Shown here one piece after another: positions 27,768 to 37,901 of a stretch of 64,000 bases of DNA. The notes under the pieces were generated by a model, which worked only from the letters and a program-made list of their open reading frames with translations, searched no databases and was not told the origin of the DNA. The position numbers and the translations under genes are program-made. Within the stretch, counting starts at the first letter, position 1; each line of letters starts with the position of its first letter. This stretch comes from Caulobacter sp. Root655 (lineage in GTDB: Bacteria; Pseudomonadota; Alphaproteobacteria; Caulobacterales; Caulobacteraceae): assembly GCF_001427665.1 (NCBI RefSeq), contig NZ_LMHC01000021.1:461934-525933 (forward strand), written 5' to 3'.

Positions 27768-28700
27768 CTAGGCGCCGGGCTCCCGGATCACGCAGCGGAA
27801 CCCGATGTGGCTGGTGGCGCTCTCGACCGTCTGCGGGATACGGGCGGCGGGCCGGTAGCGCTGGCAATAGTTTTCGGCGCATAGGTGCGAACCGCCCTTC
27901 AGCACCTTGCGCGGAATCGGAACGTCGGGCTGCCCGGGATCCAGACTGTCTTCCATGAGGCCGCCACGAGGGTTCTTGGGCACGCAGCACCCCGCCCCCT
28001 TCGGGATCGGAAGCGACCACCAGTCCGACGTCCACTCCCAGACATTGCCGATCATGTCGTGGACGCCGTAACCGTTCGGCGGAAAACGGCGGACGGGCGA
28101 GGTCCGCTCGAAGCCGTCCAGGCGCAGGTTCTGTAGGGGAAAGTCGCCCTGCCAGTAGTTGCACAGCATCCGGCCGCTCGGCGCCAATGCGTCGCCCCAG
28201 GCGAAATCCGCATCCTCCAGCCCGCCCCGCGCGGCCAGTTCCCATTCCGCCTCGGTGGGCAGGGACTGGCCCGCCCAGGCGGCATAGGCCTCGGCGTCGC
28301 GGTACGAGACGTGAACCACCGGGTGGTCCTGCAGACTCAGGGTCGAACTGCCCTTGCCGTGGGGCCTTCGCCAGTTGGCCCCGAAGGTGAACGCCCACCA
28401 CGATAGCGGCGCGTCCAGCGACACCGGTCCCTTCGGCGGTTGAAAGACCAGGGACCCCGCCTTGGCCATCGAGGCGGGCATGCCGGGATAGTCGCGCGGG
28501 TCAGGCGCGATCTCGGCGTCGGTGACATAACCTGTCTCGCGGACAAAGGCGGCGAACCGCCGGTTGGTGACCGGCGTCTCGTCGATCCAGAAGCCGTCCA
28601 CCCGCACCCGGCGGACCGGCGCCTCTTCCGGATAGAAGCGCGCCGATCCCATGGCGAAGTCGCGCCCCTCGATCCTGGTCATCCCGGCCGTCGAGCTCAT
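27768..28700 (-). CDS. Formylglycine-generating enzyme (sulfatase activator)
   Basis: The 310-residue product belongs to the SUMF1/FGE family, which oxidises the active-site Cys of sulfatases to formylglycine using oxygen. Seen here: the N-terminal G-x-F-x-M-G-type strand, NVWEWTSDWW, and the catalytic pair Cys274 and Cys279 in SHLCAENYCQRYR. These match the redox cysteine pair of the human enzyme. HIGFRC near the C-terminus is also typical. It starts seven bases after the stop of the second sulfatase gene, so it is the last gene of the operon and should activate both sulfatases encoded upstream. No signal peptide, so it acts in the cytoplasm before export. Confidence 0.92.
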   Translation of the reverse strand: MSSTAGMTRIEGRDFAMGSARFYPEEAPVRRVRVDGFWIDETPVTNRRFAAFVRETGYVTDAEIAPDPRDYPGMPASMAKAGSLVFQPPKGPVSLDAPLSWWAFTFGANWRRPHGKGSSTLSLQDHPVVHVSYRDAEAYAAWAGQSLPTEAEWELAARGGLEDADFAWGDALAPSGRMLCNYWQGDFPLQNLRLDGFERTSPVRRFPPNGYGVHDMIGNVWEWTSDWWSLPIPKGAGCCVPKNPRGGLMEDSLDPGQPDVPIPRKVLKGGSHLCAENYCQRYRPAARIPQTVESATSHIGFRCVIREPGA

Positions 28701-28707
28701 CTGCGCC

Positions 28708-30357
28708 TCACTGACGCCGGGGGAAGTAGGGCTGGCCCTTTTTCTCGGCCTCCAGCTTGGCCGGCGAGTCCGGGAACAGCCCGTTGAAGCGGTCGACTGG
28801 GTTGGCCGGCCGCAGCCAGCCTTGCGGGAACTCGGCCGCCTTGGCGCCGTCGAGGCTACGGAAGACCTGGCCCTGGCTGCTGCGTTCGGTGAACGGCACG
28901 GCGCGCTGCCCCTTGTTGTTGGCGAGCTTGGCGAACAGCGCCTTGCGCAGATCGATCTTGGTCTGGAGATAGGCCGGATCGTCGATGAGGTTGTTCATCT
29001 CGTCGGGATCCTTGGCCAGGTCGTACAGTTCATCGAGGTCCCAGATCCCGTGGTACTGGATATACTTCACCCGTCCGCGCTCGATGGCGAAGGTGGTCGG
29101 GGTCTGGGGGAAAGTCCATTCCCAGTAATATTCGTAGACGAAGTCGTCCTCCTTCCAGTCCGACGGCTTGATCTTGCCGGTCGCCAGCGGCAGGACGCTC
29201 TGGCCCTCGAACTGCGGGGGACGCGCCGCGCCGGCGGCGTCCAGGAAGGTCGGCGCCAGGTCGAGGTTGCGGACCCGGCTCTCGACCACCGCGCCCTTGG
29301 GGAACCGCCCCGGGGCGTAGGCGACCATCGGCACGCGGATCGAGGCCTCGTAGGCGTCGCGCTTGTCGATCAGGCCGTGCTCGCCGAACTGGAAGCCGTT
29401 GTCGCTGTAGAAGACGATGATGGTGTTGTCTTCCAGGTGGTTGGCGCGCAGGTAGGCCAGAACCCGCCCGACGCTGTCATCCACCGCGCTGAGCCCACGA
29501 TAGTACTCGCGCACGTACGCCTTCAGCGGCTTGTCCTGATTGTAGAAGTAGTCCACCCCGTGCCAGCTGTTACGCTGGTTGCGCACCCACATCGGCTTGC
29601 CGCGGTTGTTTTCGGGCGTGTCGGCCATGCTGGCCGGCAGCTTGATGTCCAGATCCTTGTATTGATCGGCGTAGCGATCCGCCGCCTTGACGTCGGAATG
29701 CACGGCCTTGTGCGACAGATACAGGAAGAACGGCTTAGACTTGTCGCGGCCGTGCTCCAGCCAATTGATCGAATAGTCGGTGAGTTCGTCGGTCATGTAG
29801 CCCTTCTGGGGCACGTGCTGGCCGTCGACATTGAGCATGTTGCGCTGCCCGGCCGCGACCTGTTGGGGCGACAATGCGTCGGTCGGCAGGTAGTTGCCCT
29901 GGCCCAGGAAGCTGACCCAGTGGTCGAAGCCCGGCCGGGGGCCGTCGCTGGCGTCGCCCATGTGCCACTTGCCCACGAAGGCGGTCTGGTAGCCGGCGCC
30001 CTGCAGGTACTTGGGAAAGAAGGTCAGGCCGGCCTCGGATGAATTGTTGTTGTCGATGACCCCGTGATTGCGCGCGGTCATCCCGGTCAGGATGGTCGCC
30101 CGGCTGGGCGAACACAGCGACGAGGTCACCACGGCGTTGGGGAAATAGACCCCGTTCCTGGCCAGGAAGTCGATATTGGGCGTCCGCAGGCCGGGCGTCA
30201 GGAAGCCCATCGCGTCGAAGCGCAGGTCGTCGACCAGCACGAAGACGATGTTGGGACGGCTCGCGGGCGGCGGCTCGGCGCGGGCCGAGACCGCCCAGGC
30301 GGCCGCCAGGAACACCGCCGCCAAGGCGCGCAGCAGGGAAGTCAGGGGTCTGATCAT
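28708..30357 (-). CDS. Exported sulfatase, CSPSR type
   Basis: The 549-residue product has a signal peptide (residues 1-27, ending ARA). It has the sulfatase core: [11 protein letters not shown] with the metal-binding Asp pair, and [11 protein letters not shown] at 82-92, where Cys82 would become formylglycine. GKWHMGD and the late [11 protein letters not shown] motif complete the core. Its pattern is closest to sulfatases acting on sugar 6-sulfates such as N-acetylglucosamine-6-sulfatases, but the substrate cannot be fixed from sequence alone. The start ATG overlaps the stop of the other sulfatase by ATGA. A larger frame continues upstream and is rejected. Confidence 0.92.
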   Translation of the reverse strand: MIRPLTSLLRALAAVFLAAAWAVSARAEPPPASRPNIVFVLVDDLRFDAMGFLTPGLRTPNIDFLARNGVYFPNAVVTSSLCSPSRATILTGMTARNHGVIDNNNSSEAGLTFFPKYLQGAGYQTAFVGKWHMGDASDGPRPGFDHWVSFLGQGNYLPTDALSPQQVAAGQRNMLNVDGQHVPQKGYMTDELTDYSINWLEHGRDKSKPFFLYLSHKAVHSDVKAADRYADQYKDLDIKLPASMADTPENNRGKPMWVRNQRNSWHGVDYFYNQDKPLKAYVREYYRGLSAVDDSVGRVLAYLRANHLEDNTIIVFYSDNGFQFGEHGLIDKRDAYEASIRVPMVAYAPGRFPKGAVVESRVRNLDLAPTFLDAAGAARPPQFEGQSVLPLATGKIKPSDWKEDDFVYEYYWEWTFPQTPTTFAIERGRVKYIQYHGIWDLDELYDLAKDPDEMNNLIDDPAYLQTKIDLRKALFAKLANNKGQRAVPFTERSSQGQVFRSLDGAKAAEFPQGWLRPANPVDRFNGLFPDSPAKLEAEKKGQPYFPRRQ

Positions 30358-32069
30358 CGGTTTTCCTGGGAGTTCGCGGTGGTCGTGGGCGCCCAGCCAC
30401 GCGTATTGCCCTCGGCGTCGGCGCGGAAGGCCGCCAGCCTTGCGGCGAGCGTCTTGGCCTCTTCGGGATGCTTCAGGCTGACGTCGTGGGACTCGTTGTC
30501 GCCGTTCATGTTGTAGAGGGCCGATCGGGCGCCGTAGGGCGCGGCGGTTCCGGTCGGGGCCAGCGGCCACTTCTCCGAGACCACGGTCCGGTATTTGAAG
30601 CCCCTGTCGCGCACGGCCTGGAACTCGCCCGAATAGGCGGTCACGTAGTAGAGGTAGTCGTGCGGCGAAGGTCCGCCCGACAGCATCGGCGCCATATCGC
30701 GGCCGTCGATCTCGCGGTCCTTCGGCAACGGAACGCCCAGCATCGTCAGCAGCGTCGGGAAGAGGTCGATGTTCATCGCCATCGCGTCGCTGACCGATCC
30801 CGACTTGGTCTTGCCGGGCCAGATCACGAAGCCGGGCACCCGCATGCCCCCCTCGTAGGTCTCGCCCTTGCGGCCCCGCAGGTCGCCCACGCTGCCGCCC
30901 TGGTCGCCGCCGTTGTCGCTGGTGACGACGACGATGGTGTCGTCGGCGATCCCCAGTTCGTCGATCGTCTTCATGATCCGGCCGACATTGGCGTCGAGGT
31001 CCTCGACCACGTCGCCATAGGCGCCACCCTCCGACACGCCCTGGTGCTTGGGGTTGGGGTAGTGTGGCAGGTGCGGCGCGGTGAACGGGACATAGGCGAA
31101 GAACGGCTGGCCGGCGCTGGCCCGCATGAAGCCGATCGCCTCGTCGGTGAAGCGCTCGGTCAGGGTGTGCTGATCGGTCTTGTTCGACGGGGTGTCGACC
31201 TCGACGCCCCGATAGATCGGCAGCGGAGTCATGTCGTTGCTGTAAAGCACGCCGAAATAGGTCTGAAAACCCAGGTCCGTCGGGCGATGGCCCGGCGTGT
31301 CGCCCAGGTGCCACTTGCCGAAGGCGCCGGTCCGGTAGCCGGCGCGCGAGAGCACCTCGGGCAGCAGCACCTCGTCGGCGGGAATGGCGTTGGCGTAGCC
31401 GGCCGAGCGCCGGAGCAGCGCCATCGGATTGTTGGTCGGGAAGAACACGTGGTTGGCGGCGCGCGAGCGCGTGGGATAGCGGCCGGTGAGCAGGGCCGCG
31501 CGCGACGGCGTGCAGACCGGCGAGCCCGAATAGAACTGGGTCAGTTTCAGGCCGCGCGACGCCAGAGCGTCGATGTTCGGCGTCTTGATCAGCCGGTTGC
31601 CGTACGAGGACAGGTCGCCGTAGCCCAGATCGTCGAACAGCAGGACGACGATGTTGGGCCTGTGGCCCGCCACGGGTTTGATCGACGCCAGATAGGCCTG
31701 TTTCTGGGCCAGGTGGTCAGCCGCCGGCTCGGCGTTCATCGCCGCGGCCTTGGCCAGGGCCGTATTGGCCGCGAGGCTGATATCCAGTCCGACCGTCCCG
31801 GTCTCGGGAACGGTCACCGTCCGTTGCTGGCTGGCCAGCCCCATGGCGGTGACCAGCACCTCGTACTGACCGGCGGGCAGGCGGGGAAGATTGAAGCCCC
31901 CGTCCCTTCCCGTCGTATCGCCGCGCAGCAGGTCGTTGACCACCACGCGGGCCCCGGCGACCGCCGCGCCGCCCGGGCCGACCACCTTGCCCGTCACCTC
32001 GCCGGCGAAGGATGGCGTGGCCATGGCCAGAGCCGCCGCGCCGATCAGCCAGAGCGTCTTCTTCATCAT
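30354..32069 (-). CDS. Exported sulfatase, CTPSR type, with N-terminal beta-sandwich domain
   Basis: The 571-residue product has a signal peptide (1-22, ending SFA). A carboxypeptidase-regulatory-like domain follows at about 23-100 ([18 protein letters not shown] through GLDISL), then a linker and the sulfatase core. The core includes [28 protein letters not shown] with Cys186 as the formylglycine site, and GKWHLGD. It looks like an arylsulfatase-group enzyme. The extra N-terminal domain is uncommon for sulfatases and could help bind a polymer or the surface, which is inferred. GAGG lies 5 bases before the first of two ATGs. It is followed by a coupled sulfatase gene and the FGE gene. Confidence 0.92.
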   Translation of the reverse strand: MMKKTLWLIGAAALAMATPSFAGEVTGKVVGPGGAAVAGARVVVNDLLRGDTTGRDGGFNLPRLPAGQYEVLVTAMGLASQQRTVTVPETGTVGLDISLAANTALAKAAAMNAEPAADHLAQKQAYLASIKPVAGHRPNIVVLLFDDLGYGDLSSYGNRLIKTPNIDALASRGLKLTQFYSGSPVCTPSRAALLTGRYPTRSRAANHVFFPTNNPMALLRRSAGYANAIPADEVLLPEVLSRAGYRTGAFGKWHLGDTPGHRPTDLGFQTYFGVLYSNDMTPLPIYRGVEVDTPSNKTDQHTLTERFTDEAIGFMRASAGQPFFAYVPFTAPHLPHYPNPKHQGVSEGGAYGDVVEDLDANVGRIMKTIDELGIADDTIVVVTSDNGGDQGGSVGDLRGRKGETYEGGMRVPGFVIWPGKTKSGSVSDAMAMNIDLFPTLLTMLGVPLPKDREIDGRDMAPMLSGGPSPHDYLYYVTAYSGEFQAVRDRGFKYRTVVSEKWPLAPTGTAAPYGARSALYNMNGDNESHDVSLKHPEEAKTLAARLAAFRADAEGNTRGWAPTTTANSQENR

Positions 32070-32086
32070 GTACGCCTCACATCACG

Positions 32087-32128
32087 ATAGGGGGAACCGG
32101 GCGCCCGCGGGGTGGCGAGCGCCCCTAT
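32087..32128 (-). other. Intercistronic stem-loop between TonB receptor and sulfatase genes
   Basis: ATAGGGG at 32087-32093 pairs with CCCCTAT at 32122-32128, enclosing GC-rich sequence that also has a GGGCGC/GCGCCC pairing. There is no T-run. It may mark an mRNA processing or partial-termination point between the receptor and the enzyme genes. Confidence 0.35.
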
Positions 32129-32130
32129 GC

Positions 32131-34632
32131 TCAGTTGAACTTCGCCGACAGCCGCAGGCCGTAGAGGCGCGGCGGCGCGTAGAACGCCGTGCCGTTGGTC
32201 GAGACCCCCGTCGTGGCGTTGGCGTTCGAATTGGTGCGCACCGCCTCGTCCTCCAGGTTGCGGACATAGGCCATCAGCGACCAGTCGCCGCCCTCGCTGA
32301 CGTAGGTCAGCGACAGGTCGGTCTTGGTGAACGCCTTCTGGCGGTTCGAAGCGAAGCCGTGGAACTCCAGCTCCTTCCCGCTCTCATAGTGGCTCTGCAC
32401 CCGCCCGGTCAGGTTGGCGCCGTTGGCCAGTTCGAAGGTGTGGGCGTAGCCGGCGGTGACGCTCCAGGTCGGCGTCCGCGCCATATGGCATCCGGCGAAG
32501 TCGCCCGCCCGCGGGGACGGCTGGGCGTAGTTGGCGGCGTAGCAGCGCTCGACCGAGGCGTTGCCGGCGTAGTTGACGAAGGGGTCTCCCAGCGGAAGCA
32601 CGAACGTTTCGTACCGGGCGTGCAGCCACGAGAGGTTCAGGTCCACGACGTCGGCGCGCGTGAACCTGAAGTCGCTCTCCACCTCGACGCCGTAGATCAC
32701 TGCCTTGCCGGCGTTGCGGGTCACCAGCGCGTTCTGCCCGGCGATGTTCTCGACCGCCGAGACCTGGAGATCCCTGTACTCGTTGTAGAAACCGGCGAGG
32801 TTCAGACGCAGCCGGCGATCGAGGAACCGGTTCTTCGACCCAATTTCGTAGGCGGTGATGTGCTCGGGTTCATAGGCGTTCGGCGGCAAGCCGTCGAAAT
32901 AGCCGCCCGCCTTGTAGCCCGTGGAAGCCAGGGCGTAGAGCATCGAGGCGGCGCTCAGGTCGTAGTCGAGACCCAGCTTCCAGTTGGTCGCGTTCCACGT
33001 CTCGTCGGAAAGATTGCGGACGACCAGCGACAGGGTCGAGAAGTCTGGCTTCAGCAGATAGGTGTTGCCGTTGCGGCCCTTGTGATCGTGGGTGTAGCGC
33101 GCGCCGGCGGTCAGCCGCAGCTTGTCGGTCACCGAATAGGTCGCCTGGCCGAAGGCGGCCACGGACCGGGAGAAGATGTAGGGCTGGAGGAAGGCCAGGT
33201 AGTTGCCGTTCGCCTGCAGGGCGCGGGTGTCGGTCGCGCTCTTTTCCTCGAAGGTGTAGAGGCCGGTCACCCATTTGAGCTTGCCGCTGTCGGCGCCCAG
33301 ACGCAGCTCCTGGGTCTCGCTCCAGTTATCCTGCGTCTGGTAAGTCGGACGGTGATTATCCGAGGCCAGGTTCTCACCGACCGTGTTGACCTCCATCTCG
33401 CGGTGACCGCCGAGATAGGTCAGGGTCGCCCAGTCGAAATCGTAGCTGGCCTCGAGCGTGATGTTCTTGAAGGTATTGTCCTGCGAGACATTGACCTTCG
33501 CATAGGTCGAATAGGGATCGCCGGTTTCGAGCGGAAAGGCCACGTCGGCGAAGCCGGCGCCGCCGCGATGCATGTAGTCCCCGCGAACCAGGATCTTCAG
33601 CCGCTCGTTAGGTTGATAGAGCGCCGACAGCCGCACCGACGAGTCGTCCTGGTCGTTGCGATCGTTGCCGCCGGTTCCGGGACCTTTGTTGACCGCCTTC
33701 AGATAGCCGTCGTGGCGGCTGGTCTGGAACGCGGCGCGAACGGCCAGGGCTTCGCCCAGCGGCAGGTTGACCATGCCGGTGGTGGTCAGGGCGGCGTAGT
33801 TGCCGACCTCGACGTCCATCGCCCCTTCATAGTCGTGCTTGGGGGCGTTGGTGATGACGTTGATGGCGCCCGCCGTGGCGTTGCGGCCGTAGAGCGTGCC
33901 TTGGGGGCCGCGCACCACCTCCACGCGGTCGAGGTCGTAGAACAGTCCGCTGATCGCATTCGAGCGCGAGACATAGATGCCGTCGACATGGACGGCCACG
34001 GCCGGGTCGCCGACCACCGTGGTGTTGGTGCTGCCCACACCACGCATGAACACCTGGGCGTTGCCGCCGGCGCCATTGCTGATCTGCAGGCTGGGCGCCT
34101 GGCCCGAGAGGTCGACGATGTTCTTGACGCCCTGCCTGGCCAGGGACTCGCCGGTCGCCGCCGACACCGCCAGCGGGACGGACTGCACGGTCTCGGCGCG
34201 GCGTTGCGCGGTGACCAGGACCTCCTCCACCGCGATCGGCTCGGGCGCGGCCTCGGCCCGGACCTGCGAAGGCGCCGGGGACGCGGCCTGGGTCCCCACC
34301 TTGATCATCTCGGGCCCGTCGACCGGAACCACGGCGAAGCCGTTCTGCGCGCGAACGAAGGTCAGGCCGCCCGCGCTCTGCAACAAGCGGCGGAGAGCGA
34401 CCTCGTCGTCATAGGTCCCGACGACTTCGGTCGAACGGCGACCGCGAACGCGGTCCTCGGTGAAGGAGATCGGACGCCCGCTCTGCAGGCCAAACTCCTT
34501 CAGCGCCCGCGCCAGGTCCTGGGACTTGATCTGGTAGGCGCGCGTCTCGCCATGGGCCGCGGTCGTGACCAGCGCCGCCAGGGCGCTCCCCATCAGCCAC
34601 GGCGCAACGCCGCCCCTCGAAAGGTGCTTCAT
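32131..34632 (-). CDS. TonB-dependent receptor with STN signalling domain
   Basis: The 833-residue product has a signal peptide (to about residue 28) and a secretin/TonB N-terminal (STN) domain at about 30-105. A TonB box-like region EEVLVTAQRR precedes the plug domain with its G-P-Q-G-T-L-Y-G-R-N-A motif, and the beta-barrel ends KFN. Receptors with an STN domain signal across the envelope to a FecR-type anti-sigma when their ligand binds, and FecR and FecI genes lie directly upstream. The sulfatase genes downstream suggest the ligand is a sulfated molecule, which is inferred. A strong GGAGGG lies 9 bases before the start. Confidence 0.93.
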   Translation of the reverse strand: MKHLSRGGVAPWLMGSALAALVTTAAHGETRAYQIKSQDLARALKEFGLQSGRPISFTEDRVRGRRSTEVVGTYDDEVALRRLLQSAGGLTFVRAQNGFAVVPVDGPEMIKVGTQAASPAPSQVRAEAAPEPIAVEEVLVTAQRRAETVQSVPLAVSAATGESLARQGVKNIVDLSGQAPSLQISNGAGGNAQVFMRGVGSTNTTVVGDPAVAVHVDGIYVSRSNAISGLFYDLDRVEVVRGPQGTLYGRNATAGAINVITNAPKHDYEGAMDVEVGNYAALTTTGMVNLPLGEALAVRAAFQTSRHDGYLKAVNKGPGTGGNDRNDQDDSSVRLSALYQPNERLKILVRGDYMHRGGAGFADVAFPLETGDPYSTYAKVNVSQDNTFKNITLEASYDFDWATLTYLGGHREMEVNTVGENLASDNHRPTYQTQDNWSETQELRLGADSGKLKWVTGLYTFEEKSATDTRALQANGNYLAFLQPYIFSRSVAAFGQATYSVTDKLRLTAGARYTHDHKGRNGNTYLLKPDFSTLSLVVRNLSDETWNATNWKLGLDYDLSAASMLYALASTGYKAGGYFDGLPPNAYEPEHITAYEIGSKNRFLDRRLRLNLAGFYNEYRDLQVSAVENIAGQNALVTRNAGKAVIYGVEVESDFRFTRADVVDLNLSWLHARYETFVLPLGDPFVNYAGNASVERCYAANYAQPSPRAGDFAGCHMARTPTWSVTAGYAHTFELANGANLTGRVQSHYESGKELEFHGFASNRQKAFTKTDLSLTYVSEGGDWSLMAYVRNLEDEAVRTNSNANATTGVSTNGTAFYAPPRLYGLRLSAKFN

Positions 34633-34720
34633 CTCTGTTCCCTCCCTACGGCATGTTGACTGCCGTTTCAGGGTTAGAGTCGAGGTCGGCGAAACACCTC
34701 AGCGGCTCACGCGAAAAAGT

Positions 34721-35698
34721 TCACGGCGCCACCAGCCCATGGCGATCGCCGGGCGCGCGGCGCGCCAGCCCCAGGGCCTCGGCCGACGCGATGAAAGCGC
34801 CGGGGTCCGCGGCGGGAAGCACCGCGCTCATGCGACGTCCGGCGACTTCAGGGGCCACCACGATCGGTTGGACCGAATAGCGATTGAGTTCGGCGGCGAT
34901 CGCGCCCAGCGGCGCGTCGTCGAAAACCAGGCGGCCCGAAACCCAGCCCTCGGCGCTACGCGTGTCGGTGCGGCTCAGGTTCCAGCCGCCCTCGCCAGCC
35001 ACCAACTGATAGCCCGCGTTCATGTCGACGGACGTGGCGGGTCCGGCCGCCGAGCGGTCCGAGCGCACCCGCACCTGGCCCTCGGCCAGCACCACCTTGA
35101 AGCTCTTCGGGCGCAGATCGACGTCGAACTGGGTGCCCAGGGCCGTCACGCTGTGCTCGCCGGCCTGCACGACGAAGGGGCGCGTGGGGTCCTTGGCGAC
35201 CTTGAAGAAGGCCCGCCCATGGACCAGTTCCAGGCGACGTTCCTTGCGCGGCGACCAGGCTCGAAGCTCGGAATTGGTGTCGAGAATGGCCAGGCTGCCG
35301 TCCGGCAGGCTGACACTCATGGTCTGGCCGATCCGCGTGACGTAGGTCGTCGGCTGCGGAGCGGCCAGCTTCAGCAGATATGCCCCGCCCTGCCATAGGG
35401 CCGCGCCGCCCAGCACCAGAACCACGGAAGCGGCGATCGCGCCGGCCAGATGGCGCGTCCTGCGCCAGCCCACTGCCGATCGCGCTTCCTCGCGCAGGCG
35501 CATCAGGCGGGGATCCCCCCTCAGCCCGTCCAGACCCGCCCAACGCGCCGACGCCTCGTCGAAAGCCGCCCGGTTTTCCGGAGCCCCATCCAGCCAGGCC
35601 TGGAACGCGGCCTCGTCCTCCGGCGTCAGCGGACCGGCCCGACGCCGCGCGAACCACTCGGCGACCTCGCCCGCCCGCTCTTGCAGGATCATGCTCAT
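34721..35698 (-). CDS. FecR-family anti-sigma / sigma regulator
   Basis: The 325-residue product has an N-terminal cytoplasmic region with the DUF4880-type W-F-A-R-R-x-x-G-P-L-T pattern, one transmembrane segment at about residues 77-98, and a periplasmic FecR domain (TRIGQTMSVSLPDGS onward) with a C-terminal STN-like part. FecR proteins pass the signal from the receptor to the sigma factor. The ATG at 35698 overlaps the sigma gene stop as ATGA. A much longer upstream frame is rejected because it overlaps the whole sigma gene. Confidence 0.92.
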   Translation of the reverse strand: MSMILQERAGEVAEWFARRRAGPLTPEDEAAFQAWLDGAPENRAAFDEASARWAGLDGLRGDPRLMRLREEARSAVGWRRTRHLAGAIAASVVLVLGGAALWQGGAYLLKLAAPQPTTYVTRIGQTMSVSLPDGSLAILDTNSELRAWSPRKERRLELVHGRAFFKVAKDPTRPFVVQAGEHSVTALGTQFDVDLRPKSFKVVLAEGQVRVRSDRSAAGPATSVDMNAGYQLVAGEGGWNLSRTDTRSAEGWVSGRLVFDDAPLGAIAAELNRYSVQPIVVAPEVAGRRMSAVLPAADPGAFIASAEALGLARRAPGDRHGLVAP

Positions 35699-36207
35699 CG
35701 GTCCGACCTCCCGCGCAGGAACAGCGCCTTGAGGGCGGCCATCATATGTTTCTCGACGGCGCTGACCGACACGCCCAGTTCGCGCGCGATGCGCTGATAG
35801 GTCATTTCCTCGAAACGATGCAGCAGGAAGATGTGCCGGGTCCGCGCCGGCAACGCGTCCAGAACCGCAAGGACCGCTTCCAGCCCCTCCTTGCCGATCA
35901 GCGAACGCTCGGGAGTCAGCCCGTCGTCGGGACTGAGCGCCTCCAGATCGTCGACGCCGTCCCAGGGCTCCTGGCGGCGATACTGGCGCGAGAGGACGCT
36001 GGCGGCGACGACGAAGATGTAGCGCTCCAGGTCGAGCACCGCCGCCGGATCGCGCAAGCTCAAGAGGCGCGCGAAGACCTCCTGGACGAGGTCGTCCACC
36101 TGCGCGGCCGGCGCGCGGCGGCGGAAGTAGCGCCGCAGGCCAGGCTCGTACGCCAGCAGGTCCAGCTTCGGCGGCTGCGATCGCGCCTTGAGAGGATCGG
36201 GGGTCAT
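35695..36207 (-). CDS. ECF sigma factor, FecI-like
   Basis: The 170-residue product has sigma region 2 (YFRRRAPAAQVDDLVQEVFARLL) and region 4 with helix-turn-helix MTYQRIARELGVSVSAVEKH, as in iron- or substrate-responsive FecI sigma factors. GGAGG lies 5 bases before the ATG. It heads the minus-strand set FecI-FecR-TonB receptor-sulfatases-FGE and would drive the receptor and probably the downstream enzymes. The 232 bases upstream (36208-36439) should hold its own promoter. Confidence 0.9.
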   Translation of the reverse strand: MTPDPLKARSQPPKLDLLAYEPGLRRYFRRRAPAAQVDDLVQEVFARLLSLRDPAAVLDLERYIFVVAASVLSRQYRRQEPWDGVDDLEALSPDDGLTPERSLIGKEGLEAVLAVLDALPARTRHIFLLHRFEEMTYQRIARELGVSVSAVEKHMMAALKALFLRGRSDR

Positions 36208-36439
36208 GAACCCTCCAGACGTGGGACATCGTAGGCTTAGAGCCCAGGCCGACGAAAGACCTCATCCGATTGTCGGCGCCAAACTCGCGAGAACGGCGCA
36301 TGTCCTCACGGCGTCATATGTTCTGCGGGGTTTGCGTGGCGAAGAACGTCGTATCGGCCGCGCGATCGGGTGCGGCCCGGGCGCGATGTGCGCGCCCATC
36401 CGATCCGATGTCGATGCAGATCCTGTCGCGGCGCTCGGC

Positions 36440-37765
36440 CTAACCGACCTCGTCTTGGCGGATGCGCCGCGCCGCCAGGCCAAATAGGCACGCGGCGACC
36501 AGCATCATCGAAGCCATTAGCGCCATGGACCACCGAAGGCCCGCCTCGGCGCCAAGGTGCTGCGCCAGGAGATCGCTCAGGAAGCCGATCGTCAGAGGTC
36601 CCAGCCCGAGGCCAATGATGTTGACGAGAAACAGCAGCACGGCGGCCGCGGTCGCGCGCACCTCGGCGCGCACGACGCTCTGCACGGCGGCGAAGGCGGG
36701 GCCGAACGTCAGCCCGTTGGCGAGCACCGCCGGCAGCACCAGGGCTAGCGACAGTTCAATGGAGGCCGGCGCCATGACCAGGGCGAAGGCGGGCGCGCCG
36801 AAGAGGGTCGCCAGGGCCGGAAGTCGGGCATAGCCAACGATATCCGTCCTCGCCGCACGGTCGGCCAGCACGCCCCCGAGATAGGTCCCGACGCCCGTGC
36901 CCACACCGACCAGCAGACCCAGGGCGACGCCTAGGAAGCCGATCGAACCAAGCCCGCTCTGCTCGCCGAGACGACCAAGCGCCTCGCCGTGCGTGCGTAG
37001 GAAGAAGGAACCGTAGAAGGCCGAATGACCATAGAAGACGAACGAGGAGAAGCCGCCCGCCACCGCCACCAGCCAGAAGGACCGCTTGGCCCGTAGCTCC
37101 GCCATGGCGACACCAAGGCTTAAGGTCGGCGTCGGGGCTCCCCTCTTGACCAGCGCGCGACGCGGCTCCTTCAAGGTCAACGCGACGACGACCGCCAGCA
37201 AGAGCCCCGGCGCGCCGGCCAGCGCGAAGGCGGTTCGCCAGCCAAGGCTGTCGGCCAGCAATCCGCCCAGGGTCAGGCCCAGCAAGGACCCTAGGGGAAT
37301 GCCCAAGGAATAGAAGGCGAGCGCGGAGGCTCGCTTTTCCTTCGGAGCGTATTCAGTGATCAGCGCGTGAGCCGGCGGCGTGCAACCCGCCTCGCCGGTG
37401 GCCACCCCGATCCGCATCAGGAGCAGCTCGGAAAAGCTGCGGGCAAAGCCACAAGCGATGGTGAAGCCGCTCCAGACGACTAGGGCGCCGGCGATGATGG
37501 CCACCCGATCGCCGCGGTCGGCCAACCTGGCCACGGGGATTCCCAGCACGGTGTAGAACAGGGCGAAAGCCAGCCCCGTGACGGCGCCGAGTTGCCAGTC
37601 GGCGAGCCGGAGGTCCTGTTTGATCGGCTCGGCCAGGATGGTGACGATCTGCCGGTCCAGCATGTTGAAGGCATAGGCGATCATCAACACGACGAGGACG
37701 TAGCGCCGATAGCCCGGCGTGACGTCAGGAGCCGTCCCGCTGACGGGAGCGAGGCGTTGGTGCAT
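36440..37765 (-). CDS. MFS transporter, spinster-like family
   Basis: The 441-residue product has about twelve transmembrane segments. It carries the family motif M-L-D-R-Q-I-V-T-I-L-A-E-P-I-K near the N-terminus and G-x-x-A-R-L-A-D-R-G-D-R between helices 2 and 3, typical of spinster-type major facilitator transporters. Such proteins move small organic molecules such as aromatics, sterols or sphingoid compounds. It lies 136 bases downstream of a TonB receptor gene on the same strand, so the pair may carry one compound across both membranes. Substrate unknown. Confidence 0.88.
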   Translation of the reverse strand: MHQRLAPVSGTAPDVTPGYRRYVLVVLMIAYAFNMLDRQIVTILAEPIKQDLRLADWQLGAVTGLAFALFYTVLGIPVARLADRGDRVAIIAGALVVWSGFTIACGFARSFSELLLMRIGVATGEAGCTPPAHALITEYAPKEKRASALAFYSLGIPLGSLLGLTLGGLLADSLGWRTAFALAGAPGLLLAVVVALTLKEPRRALVKRGAPTPTLSLGVAMAELRAKRSFWLVAVAGGFSSFVFYGHSAFYGSFFLRTHGEALGRLGEQSGLGSIGFLGVALGLLVGVGTGVGTYLGGVLADRAARTDIVGYARLPALATLFGAPAFALVMAPASIELSLALVLPAVLANGLTFGPAFAAVQSVVRAEVRATAAAVLLFLVNIIGLGLGPLTIGFLSDLLAQHLGAEAGLRWSMALMASMMLVAACLFGLAARRIRQDEVG

Positions 37766-37802
37766 GATCTCTGTCCCAGGAATATCGGTGCTAGAAAAAT
37801 CG

Positions 37803-37870
37803 GATCCCGAACGTGGCGGCGACGCGCGACGTTCGGGATCTCAACTGAGCGGCGGTCCGAGGACCGCCGC
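37803..37870 (-). other. Two stem-loops between TonB receptor and MFS genes
   Basis: GATCCCGAACGT at 37803-37814 pairs perfectly with ACGTTCGGGATC at 37829-37840. GCGGCGGTCC at 37849-37858 pairs with GGACCGCCGC at 37861-37870. Neither is followed by a T-run, so they are more likely mRNA-stabilising or attenuating structures than full terminators. Confidence 0.45.
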
Positions 37871-37901
37871 CGGGAGTCGCTGGACGGACGACTTGGTCCG
37901 G

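Noticed and set aside
28651..34659. Long plus-strand frames opposite the sulfatases and TonB receptor
   Set aside because: Antisense shadows caused by high GC; the minus strand has intact catalytic and receptor motifs.
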